Origin: Owenia fusiformis
Lineage: Eukaryota; Annelida; Polychaeta; Sabellida; Oweniidae
Direction: 5' to 3'
Length of the DNA: 64,000 nt
Assembly: GCA_903813345.2 (NCBI GenBank)
Contig: CAIIXF020000009.1
Coordinates: 24,526,740 to 24,590,739, forward strand
Part shown: positions 27,341-39,600 of the stretch, in pieces
Position numbering within the stretch: the first letter of the stretch is position 1
How the letters are laid out: each line of letters opens with the position of its first letter
The notes under the pieces: model-generated
Databases searched by the model: none
Seen by the model: only the letters and a program-made list of their open reading frames with translations
What the model was told of the DNA's origin: nothing
Position numbers and translations under genes: made by a program

Positions 27341-27651
27341 ATGCTAGGCTGCACATTAAAAGAGCTTCAGTTGGCACTAAGAGAGAAAATAGAGGAGGTC
27401 CAACAACGTGATAATCTCATTGACGAACTAGAAGCTGAGCTTGATGAAAAAGATGAGATAATTGAACGACTTCAAAATGAGTTGGATAAATATCGCTCCG
27501 TGCTGAAGCCTGTCACTGCCCAACAAAACCACATTCGATTTATAGATCCTAAAGAACGGACTAAGAGATGCGCCATATCGGCGGAACCAATCAAGGATAG
27601 CACTGCAGAGGAGTTGCTTACACGAGTAAAAAGGGTTCCCAAAACAACACG
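27341..27651 (+). CDS. PRKG1: PRKG1 exon 1: leucine zipper and autoinhibitory segment
   Basis: Residues 1-104. The chosen ATG gives [10 protein letters not shown], which lines up with the start of human PRKG1 I-beta; an upstream in-frame ATT/ATG-type extension to 27281 exists but falls in a tandem duplication and is not expected in the family. Hydrophobic residues sit at 6, 13, 20, 27, 34, 41, 48 and 55 (L,L,V,I,L,I,L,L), eight uninterrupted heptads, as in the dimerising zipper. The segment [11 protein letters not shown] (73-83) is the autoinhibitory, autophosphorylation-prone sequence. Cys77 occupies the position that I recall as Gln in human I-beta. The donor is CG|GTATGT, phase 2. Confidence 0.94.
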
Positions 27652-30600
27652 GTATGTAAGAGACGTTGATTTTATATACCTGTATGTATAAAACCGATCA
27701 GTGCACGTAGTATATTTGACTTTTTAACGAGTTAGATAAGTGCGATATACTCAGGCCCGATGGATTCAAGCGAACCCCCCTTGGCCAAAAAATCTTTCAA
27801 AATCATGCAGTTTTTAGACCGAAATTGTCACAAGTGAACCCCCCCTGGAATTTTTCAAAAAGTGAACCGCCCTTGGCAAATCCTGGTTACGGGCCTGATA
27901 CTGATATCCTTGATTGGGTAACGTATGCGTTCCATGTGTGAAGCTTTAATGATAAAAACGAACAGCCCGAGCTTTTAATTAAGAATTCATAGATGAAACA
28001 CATGGAGGATGACAAACTCTAAACAGGGTGACCGCAAAAAACACTACCCTCTAATATCGGAATGACTTTCTCAAATGTGATGGAATTTTTATGTTTTTTT
28101 ATGTGTAAGCTTACTATAGATAGAGTGCTCAATGAAAAACAGTGATGTACTTATATTGGATCTATGATGATGGGATCTATGAAAGGTAATCACGGTTTCC
28201 GTCCAGGTATGCTGGTGGTTTGGCGTCAGAGCATGCCTCCACGAAAAACATGATGTATCTAAATCCCCAAATCGTTGATGCTATGTAAGTTCACCATTGT
28301 TCCATACACTGGACACTCTGTCGTCTCAAAAAGCCATGGAAATTACTTCATAATATCAAGAAAGTTATTCCAAAACGAGAAGGTAACGCTTTATGCGGTC
28401 ACCCTGTGTGATATATCATAAATTTCCGACCATACGATTGCAATTAATACAATAGTGGTTTAAAAGTAATCTACAAAATGTATTGTTTTGCCTTAGTAAT
28501 GAGGAAGACGTCTTAGATATTGAATGAAACGCGATCCGTCGTTCTTCTTTCGCAAAAAAGAAAACTTATATAGCTTGATTTAAAATATTGTATATACTTG
28601 TAAATTATAGTACTTCATATTTAATTGATAAATTATCAATTCTAAAATCAAACCGTTCTCCATAATATAAGATTGTACAAGTTGTACGATTGGCATCTTC
28701 GCATATTGCTCAGGTCGATACTGTAACATGAATGCCTTCTAAACTAGCACTAAAACCCCTAGAACTGGCCCAGCAAGTCGGTAATAATACAGGATAAAAT
28801 GATAAAAGGAAACTAAGTCATATTTACACAGTTTAAATGATGTGCCTTAAAAGTAGAGAAAACAATTTAAATGTATGAACGATCATATCACACCCTTATA
28901 CAATCTTTTAAAAGTGAAAAGAGATTCAGATTGTTTTATTTCATAATAAAGGTCATTCCAGGCACTTGGGCCATACTTTTTTACAGAAAATCTGGCAACA
29001 CTGAGGTCCACCCACATATGCTTCGTTAATAGAGTAAGTTAGCTGATTTAAAGAATCAATAAACCTTGAATCTAAAAAGCTTGACTAATGCAGACAATTA
29101 CTAAAAAATACGAAGCTAAATACATACAGTACCTCAATACAAATGAAGGTAATTTAAACAACTTGATGATAGGGCGTGAGAAAATCTAAAAACCCGTAGT
29201 GACTGCATTTCCGAAAACGAAAGGAACAATTACTGAGATTGCCAAGTACTTATGTGTTATTATTGAAGAAGGGTATCCATAACCTGTGAACGTGCTTTGT
29301 GTTTCTGGGATTACTTCGATTGTTAAAAGCAAATTGGCCATAATGACAAGGATATATAGAGATTATCCTATATGAGGTTCAGGATATTGGGATTATCCCG
29401 AGGCAAATATAATATATTTGCCCGAGGGCCGCAGGCCCCGAGGGGAAATATATTATATTGGCCAAGGGATAATAATATCCTGAACCGACTATAGGATAAT
29501 ATGTTTATCCCATACCAATCTTGGTCATCTGGTTAACATTGTTCAATCGTGGAAATATTTTAGAATATTCATGTCCAGTTTTGTTTTCTTGGCCGTGGGC
29601 GGATTTTCCTGTTCTCTCAAATATTCCCACATTTATTTTCTCGATTTTTTGATTGATTAAGTGGATGCTCTTTCCCTTTTTTAAACCATCAAACAGATCC
29701 CGATTGTCTGTGTTTTCTCCATTGTAGTTAACAGTCATTATGCGAACGTTACAAATTATGAACAAATATGCGAGCGGCGATTATGACGTAGCGGGCAGAT
29801 ATACTATATCTGCCCGATCGGAGCGGGACGTAAAGCTATATCTGCCCGCTGATGAAAATATAAGTTTTTACAAACCGGCTTTATGTACCCGTAACACGTC
29901 CAAGAATGGGATAAAGTCTGTTATCCAGGTCCGCTGACACGCACTTGTCAATAAGTATACGTAAGATATAGAAACGCGCTATTTAATGAGACCGTTTGTG
30001 GTATTTTTTATCGACTTAAAGATTATGATGAGCAGAGCATAGCATAGTCAATATCATCCGAACGGGACACAAAGACGTCTATAATTAAAACGATTGGTCA
30101 TATATTGTTTTTACAATTGTATCTGTCTCATCGGGAGACCTACTTAAGAACAATGCTTTAACTATATTCATTTTTCATTGAAACGATACCACTGTCACAT
30201 CTCGTGAATTGTCTAATTAACTTACAATTCTAAGTCATTTCCTTATTATTGCTAACAACCGTAGGTTTATAAGATTTTAAACCCCTACCAGTGATTTACT
30301 AATCGCACGTTCGTATATTTGCAACATCCTCTAAGAATATTTCGCTCAAGGTGTTACGTTCGTACAATCATAACATGATAGATGAGCTATCTCAAGTGTA
30401 TTCCAAGAGATTTGAATATACTAATGCAAATACTACGAAACCTACTTAACTTAAAGATGTCATTGTGATATCCTGAATAAAGCGAATCTATAAATCTAAC
30501 TTGTTACACAAAGTATATAAACATTTTTACGTGTGCTTCAAGTTAGTATTTTCGTATGCCAAGACTTGATCAAGTGTTTATGTTTTGAACATTTCGCTCT

Positions 30601-33600
30601 ATGTTGCCCAATAAAATTGAAAACGTACATTATGGCATACTGACACTTTAATTAAATCCAGTTCCCACCACACGTACAAGTGTCTACATCTTGGTGGGAT
30701 GATGTCACTTTGACGTCCTTAAAGAAAAGCAATGCCCAATTTGTAATGTTACATAACCTTACATACAGACATAATATATATAAATTCAGACATCTTGAAC
30801 GTTTTTATTTAGAACATAAGAATGACAAGTAAATTGTGAAAATTGTGACAAAGGTGTCTCACTAAGTATGTAATAATTCAGCACTGCGTGTCTGGCAATC
30901 CTAAAATAAAACTCCCCGATCAAACCATTTCTGGATTTCCAAGGATTAAAGAATTATTTATTTATTTTGACTATTGACATTTAAAATTAAAAGACTTGCC
31001 ATTTGATCATTTTAATCATCCACAATGCTCTTTATAGTCAGCCTATTTTTGGTCTTTCCACAAAGCATATAATGGGGATATATCTGAGAAACCACGACTG
31101 GAAAAATGGTAATAGTATAGTATTAATGTTTGGGATCATCTGCTGCAACAGGCTGTTAATGGAGAACGAATGGCAGGTAATGTGGTTGCCAGTGGCGCTC
31201 AGAGGGCCTTTCAGAGTATTGAGCATTTTCACTTTATAAATTGTTCTGATACTACATGTAAGAGAAAGGCTTGCATAAATTGACAGAATTAAATCACTTA
31301 CTTTAAAATCATAATTACTAGTTTTAAAACAATCGAAAAACGATGGGTTCAGAGGTATGATTTCAGAGTACTGCCACAAAAAGGGTACAACTGACAAGTA
31401 CAACTGTACAAGTGTATATCTAAATTCTTTCGAAAATTAAAGTTTTGCACCAAACAAAAGTCGTTAAGTTGTCAAGAAGCCCAAAAATGGTCGGCCTTTC
31501 CGCACAATTGCCTTTTACCTGTTTCTACTCAACAAGAGCGTAACGTCTTCGCGAATCTTAAACTTTATTGAGCATGGAGTTTCTTTATCTAACAAACCTG
31601 GAACGTCTCACGTAATAAAAGTCTAAATTAGATAAATTGGCTCCCTTAATTCCGATGTTATGCCCTTTATCTGTTTTAGATGATATACGATAGACGTTTT
31701 ATCTGCTTTTAGAACATATGTTATTACAATAAACACGACAGATATCATTAATAGCCGAATCCCAAGATGGGGAAACTGATTGATTTACTCTCCAACAATT
31801 ACTTCAATTTTAAACTGAGATTTCACAACTGTTTTTTCTTTGTATAATTTGAAAACAAACGACAGGGGTTCACTCTGGTGTACTCATAGTATCTCCGATG
31901 TTACCACGATGGCGAGAAGTCTTTGTTGAAAATGAAATCGATTTCTAGATTGCATGATATTATTTTATTAATTTGATTTGTTTCAAAATGAATACCATGT
32001 TTATGTTCGGTATTTTGCGCAGTTACAGTGATGTCTCTCTTGTCAATCTTGTCAAAATCACCTGTGTTCGCAAATGTCTTCGTTGACGTTATCATCATTT
32101 ACCGAACGCAGGCTTTGTTTGAAATGCACGATCTCTTGTTGTTACCTGCCATTCAAGTACATCGAAACCCTTTGATGGTATATATTGTTCAACTGTCATT
32201 TCATTGTATCATGGAATCCTACCATTTAACAGTCTCCATTGTAATGCATTGTGAACTTGAATTTATGTTTTTTTATATTCATTGTTGATATGGCATAGCC
32301 ATATACAAACATGTCAGTTTCTTTGCTGTCACTACATAATTCATATTCATGTTTTACCTCGTGGATTTCTGATTTAATGACGATTACAATTTAAGTTAAG
32401 AATATCACTTTGAGGCGACTACCTCATTGTTAAAATGAAAATACAGAATGATCTATATTTGCCTTGTCCGGATTCTCCATGCAATATCTAAAATGCAAGG
32501 TGAGTCCCACACTGTAAAATACAAGACCCTACCCTTGTATGATAGATTGTAAATTGGCGACGCAAGACCTATCTTGATGCTATACTGTATGTAAGGAACA
32601 ACTTGACAAATACTCGATAGGTGTATTGAGAGAGACGTAGATTTCATTGATCAACAAGAAATTAATTGATATGGCAAACCAGCTCCTTGTAGATCCTATT
32701 GGTAGGTCATTACACAGTGTTTATACAAGTCACTCTAGACTGAAATATTTATGATTTTCACAGAAAGATATTGGCATTTTAGTGTGAGCTATTATATAGG
32801 ATAAGACGTTATTAATCAGACTGTTCGTAAATTGATAAATTGGGATCGGTGTAAAATTAGCTGCATTTCCTACTCGGTTCCCTGGATAGCTTCTAAGATA
32901 GCGCTACCAGGTGATCTCAAGATTGTTGCAAAGTTGCGGGGTGATGAAGGGGCCTTCGTGGGCATTGAAATTACAACCGTAAACTAAATTACAAATCTAA
33001 ATACCATTTCTGATACTATTGAGATATTAATCGTGCTTAACTTTGATATTTAACTTGGTATGATATCCAGTAGTTTCCCTTTGATATGGATTTGATATGG
33101 ATCAATTAATGAAACAGAAAGCAAAAATATGGTATACAATTTATATCTCTATCCACCTTCATATGAATGAGAAAGATAACTACAATATTGCCATCGACCC
33201 TTTTCACTGGAAAAAGACCCACAAACCACTCCAGAGCCCTTACTAGGGAATGGACATCGTTACTTATCCACACAATACACATCAAAGACTACAAGCTCTG
33301 GATCACTCAGTCAAATATTATTTTTGAAATAAATATATCACTTTATTGACCCATACGTCTAGCTTGATACGAACTTTCACTCGCTTCGCTCACTCATGTT
33401 GTTATCATGCTTATGTTGATCACTTTGAGATCAACTTGATAAGAACGATATCATTTAAAATTTTATTTTTTTATTTTTATTGAGGCAATATAGACTAGCT
33501 GGTAGTAGAAACGTATAATGTAAAGAGTGTTTCCAATTTGTAATATGCTTACACCCATTTGCAATTCTACAATAAATTATTTTCGAGATGTGTTACTGCA

Positions 33601-36600
33601 TGGTAATCATAGTAAAGATTCATTAATCGAGTACTTCCATTAATTTCTAAATAAATCAACATTTCTCAGGAGAAAAACAAAGTTTTAAAAGGTTTTCTGT
33701 ACCTTGAAATTTGCTAAGTTTATGACATTCTAGAATCAATCATAAAGGTTGTCATATTTGCATAATGCCTATAATTAGTTCGTAATAGTTGGGAATAAAT
33801 CCCATTATTATTTGAATGCTAGACGCACTTAATGAGGTGTACATTAATGTATTTTTATAGCAGAAAGTGGATTGTTATTGTAGTTTGCTTTCATGCAATT
33901 GTAGTATCTTTTTCTCGTGTCTAGTATCAATATAATACTATATACTATCTTTTCAGAGAGGGAAAGCAGTAAACAAGTCAATCACATAAAAACGAGATTT
34001 CAAAGAAATTTCGCAAAATCGCATTATATCCGACTGCATTCTAACCCAGATTCTGGTATATATTTTATCTTCATAGAACATAGCTCATTTTGTCAAACAT
34101 TCCATGAAAGCCGAGCCGAGTTCATGGGAGTTTTGTCGGAATCACTGTAACCAGGATGGCCGAGTGGTTAAGGCGTTGGACTTAAGTTCCAATGGACGCA
34201 TGTCCGCGTGGGTTCGAACCCCACTCCTGGTATAATTTTAACGCTGAATGAATTTTGACAATACTTAGTATTCCCATCGACCCAACTCAAATGGTTTCTA
34301 GACAAGTCATCCCTAAGACAAGTCATCCCCAAGACAAGACATCTCATCCCAAGACAACTCATCCCACTAATAAATTATTTAATTTGTCCTCTATATTATA
34401 TACTAAGTATATATCCCTTTTTCATTTTTACGATTACAAAGTGATATTTGATTATACACTCAATCTTAATATTGATAATTTTTAGCATTTTGAAAAGGCA
34501 CTTGAAAGTTATGTTCTACTTTTACGTATCAGTATTTTTTATTAATTCTGGGTTATTCTCAAATTCTCAATATATTTGAGAATAAAGAATTGAAAGTAAA
34601 AGTCATAGACATAATTTCCAAATTCAATCATCATGATTTTGAAAGTTTAAAATTGGAAATCTTATTTAAGAATAAGCCAAATATGACATATTGGAATTAA
34701 ACAAAATATTTTAAAACAAAGACTGAATTAATCTGGGAGAATTATTCTGATAATACCCCGGATAATACATTTTTATTGCATTAATCCTAATCCGACACCC
34801 TTTTAATTATCAAAGTATATATTAATTTGAACATGTTTATCTTTATCCCGATAAATCAACAAAAATTAACTAAAACTATGCTATACTAACTACAAAATGC
34901 AAAAGATATCCCATGGCAAAACACAGTGTGCTAACTGCTAAAATCTCTAAATATGTTTCAAATATTCTTTCAAAAGTTGAAATTAATTGTATAAAATTAT
35001 GTTATATTTCAAGTTGGGAAGAGTTGTCTTGGGGATGAGTTGTCTTGGGATGAGATGTCTTGGTATGAGATGTCTTTGGATGAGTTGTCTTGGGATGAGA
35101 TGTCCTGGGATGAGATGTCTTGGGATGAGTTGTCTTGGGATGAGATGTCTTGGGGATGAGTTGTCTTGGAATGAGTTGTCTTAGGGATGAGTTGTCCTGT
35201 TACCACTCAAATCCATGGGTATCTTGGCTTAAATATGCAACCCGGATGGCCGAGTGGTTAAGGCGTTGGACTTTTCCAATGGACGTATGTCCGCATCGGT
35301 TCGAACCCCACTAATGGTGTACTTTTATCTAATGTACGTACGTCCACGTTGCTTCCAGCTCCACTTCTGGTATAACTTTTAACGCTGAATGAATTTTGCT
35401 TAGTATACTCATTAACCCAAGTCAAATCCATGGTATCTGGGAAGAAAAATGCAACCCGGATGGCCGAGTGGTTAAGGCGTTGGACTTAAGTTCCAATGGA
35501 CGTATGTCCGCGTGGGTTCGAACCCCACTCCTGGTATAATTTTTATCTAATGTACGTTTGCCCGCGTTGGTTCGAGCCCCAATGCTGGTATAAATTTTAA
35601 CGCTGAATGAATTTTGCTTAGTATACTCGTTAACCCAAGTCGAATCCATAGGTATATTGGCAAATATATGCAACCCGGATGGCCGAGTGGTTAAGGCGTT
35701 GGACTTAAGTTCCAATGGACGTATGTCCGCGTGGGTACGAACCCCACTCCTGGTATAATTTTTATCTAATGTACGTATGTCCGCGTTGGTTCGAGCCCCA
35801 CTGCTGGTATAAATTTTAACGCTGAATGAATTTTGCTTAGTATACTCGTTAACCCAAGTCAAATCCATGGGTATCTGTGCAGAAATATGCAACCCGGATG
35901 GCCGAGTGGTTAAGGCGTTGGACTTAAGTTCCAATGAACGTATGTCCACGTGGGTTCGAACCCCACTCCTGATATAATTTTTATCTAATGTACGTATGCC
36001 CGCGTTGGTTCGAGCCCCAATGCTGGTATAAATTTAAACGCTGAATGAATTTTGCTTAGTATACTCGTTCCAACTCGAATCCATATGTATAAAAAATATG
36101 CAACCCGGATGGCCGAGTGGTTAAGGCGTTGGACTTAAGTTCCAATGGACGTATGTCCGCGTGGGTTCGAACCCCACTCCTGGTATAATTTTTATCTAAT
36201 GTACGTATGCCCGCGTTGGTTCGAGCCCCACTGCTGGTATAAATTTTAACGCTTGTATTTTTCTTAGTATACTCGTTAACCGAAGTCAAATCCGTGGGTA
36301 TCTGGGGAGATTTATGCAACCCGGATGGCCGAGTGGTTAAGGTGTGGACTTAAGTTCCAATGGACGTATATCCGCGTGGGTTCGAACCCCACTCCTGGCA
36401 TAATTTTTATCTAATGTACGTATGCCCGCGTTGGTACGAGCCCCACTGCTGGTATTTTTAACGCTGAATGAATTTTGCTAAGTATACCCATTAAACCCAA
36501 GACAAATCAATGGGAATCTTGTTTGGAATATGGAACCCGGATGGCCGAGTGGTTAAGGCGTTGGACTTAAGTTCCAATGGACGTATGTCCGCGTGGGTTC

Positions 36601-39600
36601 GAACCCCACTCCTGGTATAATTTTATTCATTCATAGCGTATAAATAAGAATTGCCGAGTGGTTTTACATCTATACTTGATCGTTTGTTGATTGTTTTGAA
36701 GTAGATTTAGTTGTTATCTATTTGGTCTTATGTTAGAGTCCAAATCTTTATGACATATTAACAGATGCAACGATATTCAAAACTATATCTTTTAAATGAC
36801 AATTCAAACGAACCTACATTTAACGTTTAAGCTTCGTTTTATTCTGATATAGGCTATTGAGTTCTCGTAATGAAGGTTTTTCAACACGCCGTTGGTCATC
36901 ATGGAACATTTTCCAATTCAACAAATGCTTTATTCGATTTTAATGTGCTCTAATTTTTTAATGAATGGAGGTTTTCAGATATTTTCTTTAAAATTCTTTC
37001 GTAATGTTTAACATTTCCTAGGAAATAATCCGCCAGGATCCATTGAAATTCGGGTAAAAGAGCGTATTTGGGACTTAAACAATGCAACTTTCCTAACTAA
37101 AGAGTTCAACATTTAGATAACATTTTGCTTGCTTCCATACAAACAAAGCCCATGTTATATTTGTCAAGTTAAAGTCCCCATGTAACGTTTGAAAGTGTGT
37201 TTTTATCATTCAACTATAAGCTTACCAATCTTTCTTTGGAATTTTGGACATTTCAGCACACCATTTTTGGTAGATTTTAACATAATGGTAACTCAGTCGT
37301 GATATGGAAATTTAAACCAAACTTACTCGAAGGCTAACTTTATACGCTAATTAGCATATGGATGACGTCAGACCTAATATTGGGAGGTTAAACTTCGTGT
37401 TTGAAAAGAGCGTGTACGTAAACATGTAGCATAATCGTCGTCTATTAATTCACATCTCCATAGTATTTCCTTGCCCTAGTATTCCTTTGGAATACTACTC
37501 AAGGGTTCACAGGTTGAAGACACTGCGTAAACACCTCTGCCTGTTTATATAGGAATAGTAAAGTAAAGATCGTCACATATTTATAAAAGGGAGATTTTTA
37601 TTTTGGCAAATCAATTTCACATTTCAGTTTGGTGGGTGAAGTTTGAAGATCTTCTATTTGTGTTTAATAGGAAAAATTGTCTTATGAAATGATCCTGTAA
37701 ATGAAACAAGGCAGTTTAGTATGTAAGGATTTATATTGGCTGATACACGTGCATCCTTTGGATAATTCACTCTCCCGATGTATACAGAATCATTTTGAAC
37801 GGATTATTATATCTTCAAGACGATTTCGATAAACTGGAATTTACAAAACTCCCCTAATTTTTAAAAATAAACTGATCCAGTAAACTCGCCTGGAGCCGCC
37901 ATATGGTTTTTTATACGGGAAGCTTATCGTAACCCTTTAACGATGATATCAAAAGTAAATAGAATGACTTGATAAACGCGCCGTATAATGCCAACATAAA
38001 ACAAAATAAATCAATAAAGAATCTTATTGAGAATAATCAAATACCTCCATATTAAAAATTCAAAAATGAATTTGCCTTTTTTTGTGTTTTCCAGTTCAAA
38101 GGACCTTATAAAGCAAGGGATCTTAGACAATGACTTTATGAAGAACCTTGAGCTCGCACAGATACGAGAGATTGTTGAGTGTATGTATCCAGTAGAATAT
38201 GGCAAAGAAAGTCTCATCATCAAAGAGGGAGATGTGGGCTCACTCGTCTACGTTATGGAAGGTATGATACATTTTTTGAATTCAGACAATCAAGTTCAAT
38301 ATATCCATCATGATTCTTTCTGAATAGATACCAGAACATAGGCTGATTCCAGATGTACACGTTAAAACACAACACCATTTTTGAAGCAATTGGCAAACAA
38401 ACCCAAAATTAACACTTAATCATTTTCACCACCCATATGCATGTAATTGTAAATTGTCTATTAAAATGAAAAATCGACACTTTTAACATACGATTTGGAA
38501 CCTTCCAGTTGGTATTTCAATTGATAAACACGGATCGCACCTCCCTGTTTAAAAATGTAGAGGGGTTACAAAATTGTCCCTGCTAAATGCCGATGCTTAT
38601 CGATGATTCAATCACATTTAAATTAAATTAATTACATTAATTAATTGCTTTGTGTGGATTGGTATTACTGGGGATTATTAGCCAATAGACTAATTATATT
38701 GAAACTAATTAACAGTTTTTCTCAAGTAATAAATGATAGATGAGGGATACACTTGATGCAAACAACCAAGTTCAACTTATTAGTGGCAAACACAAAACCA
38801 GGCGTAAGATCTTTTTTAACAGTTTTATCATATAGCTGATGATTTTTAAATCGATATAGTTTTAAATCAATATAACGGATAGCCATTGTTTTTCGGCATG
38901 AGGAACAAAACTATGATATACGCTCACAAATGGGACTTCAAGTTGCCAAACTTATGGAGGGGATGCAACTCATCATTCAACCAATATACAATATTCTGGA
39001 CTTTCAATAGCAGGGGGCGAGTGTCCGAAAATCGCCGTTTGTTTTCGATAATTCGCCGTTTGTTAGAAGTCAAATATAGTTTTGGGAGAAAATAAAAGTC
39101 TTCTATAGACTATCCTTTATTTTGTTCAGCGATCTTGTTTTGCACTTCCTTGTCTATGATTTGTACCTCAGTTTCGAACTGCAATGGAACTCACTATAAT
39201 CGTAAAGATCACTTGATCTCATTATAGTAGTAAACACCGTCCAATTTTGTACCCGTTTGGGCTATGCATTTTAGATCACTATCTAACCACTATCATGCGC
39301 ATGATAATTCAAATTCCAACTTTTGGTATAATCAGAGTTGGTTATTTTCCACTGGACATGCAGTTACATGTATGACTGATATAACTCTGTACAACCAGTC
39401 ACAGTACAGTCTTTCCAATGGGTGTAAAATTGTATTATTACCACCTTGCCGGGCCAGTTCTAGGGGTTTTAGTGCTAGTTTAGAAGGCGTTTATTTTATC
39501 GACCTGAGAAATGTGTGACGTCATAGTGGTGGTCCATATGGACCGGTCTAGAATATATTCTGGACCGGCAATTTTTCCCCGGGAAATTAGATATCGTTCA

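Larger units (their letters stand above)
35331..36454 (+). pseudogene. Six tRNA-Leu 3'-half copies interleaved in the array
   Basis: Located at 35331-35372, 35549-35590, 35768-35809, 35987-36028, 36198-36239 and 36413-36454. Each starts AATGTACGTA, matching the tRNA from its variable arm, and ends in a T arm (GTTGG, TTCGAGCCCCA) and CTGGTA. They lack the A box, D arm and anticodon, so they cannot be tRNAs, but most keep a B-box-like core. Confidence 0.8.
35240..36617 (+). repeat. tRNA-Leu tandem array, ~216-bp unit
   Basis: tRNA starts at 35240, 35454, 35673, 35892, 36103, 36319 and 36535 give spacings of 211-219 bp. Each unit is a tRNA, an AT-rich link, a tRNA 3' half (variable arm, T arm and acceptor 3' strand, about 42 bp), then a spacer beginning TTTTAACGCTGAATG and ending in an ATGCAACCC motif before the next tRNA. 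Copy 1 at 34150 is an outlying unit without the 3' half. The long minus-strand reading frames across the array are artefacts of the repeat. Confidence 0.9.
27652..38094 (+). other. PRKG1 intron 1 (10.4 kb)
   Basis: GT at 27652, AG at 38093-38094. It contains a small MITE-like element (27751-27898), a mariner-like element (28024-28406), two hairpin elements (29376-29486, about 29791-29853), the tRNA-Leu array with its insertion (34150-36617) and one copy of a ~450-bp inverted pair (37489-37941). The stretches 30000-34100 and 36700-37480 show no coding or RNA feature I recognise. I saw no second (I-alpha-like) first exon, although a short one could be missed. Confidence 0.85.

Noticed and set aside
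34168-34362. Minus-strand frame across tRNA copy 1 and the 15-bp repeat
   Set aside because: Antisense of a tRNA plus minisatellite, no independent evidence of coding.
35009-35206. Both-strand frames of repeating [11 protein letters not shown] or LGMRCLGM peptides
   Set aside because: A 15-bp minisatellite without stops gives open frames on both strands; not a protein.
35422-36319. Long minus-strand frames (175 and 87 codons) with repeated [18 protein letters not shown]-type peptides
   Set aside because: They are antisense translations of the tRNA-Leu array; the periodic peptide is a by-product of the ~216-bp unit.
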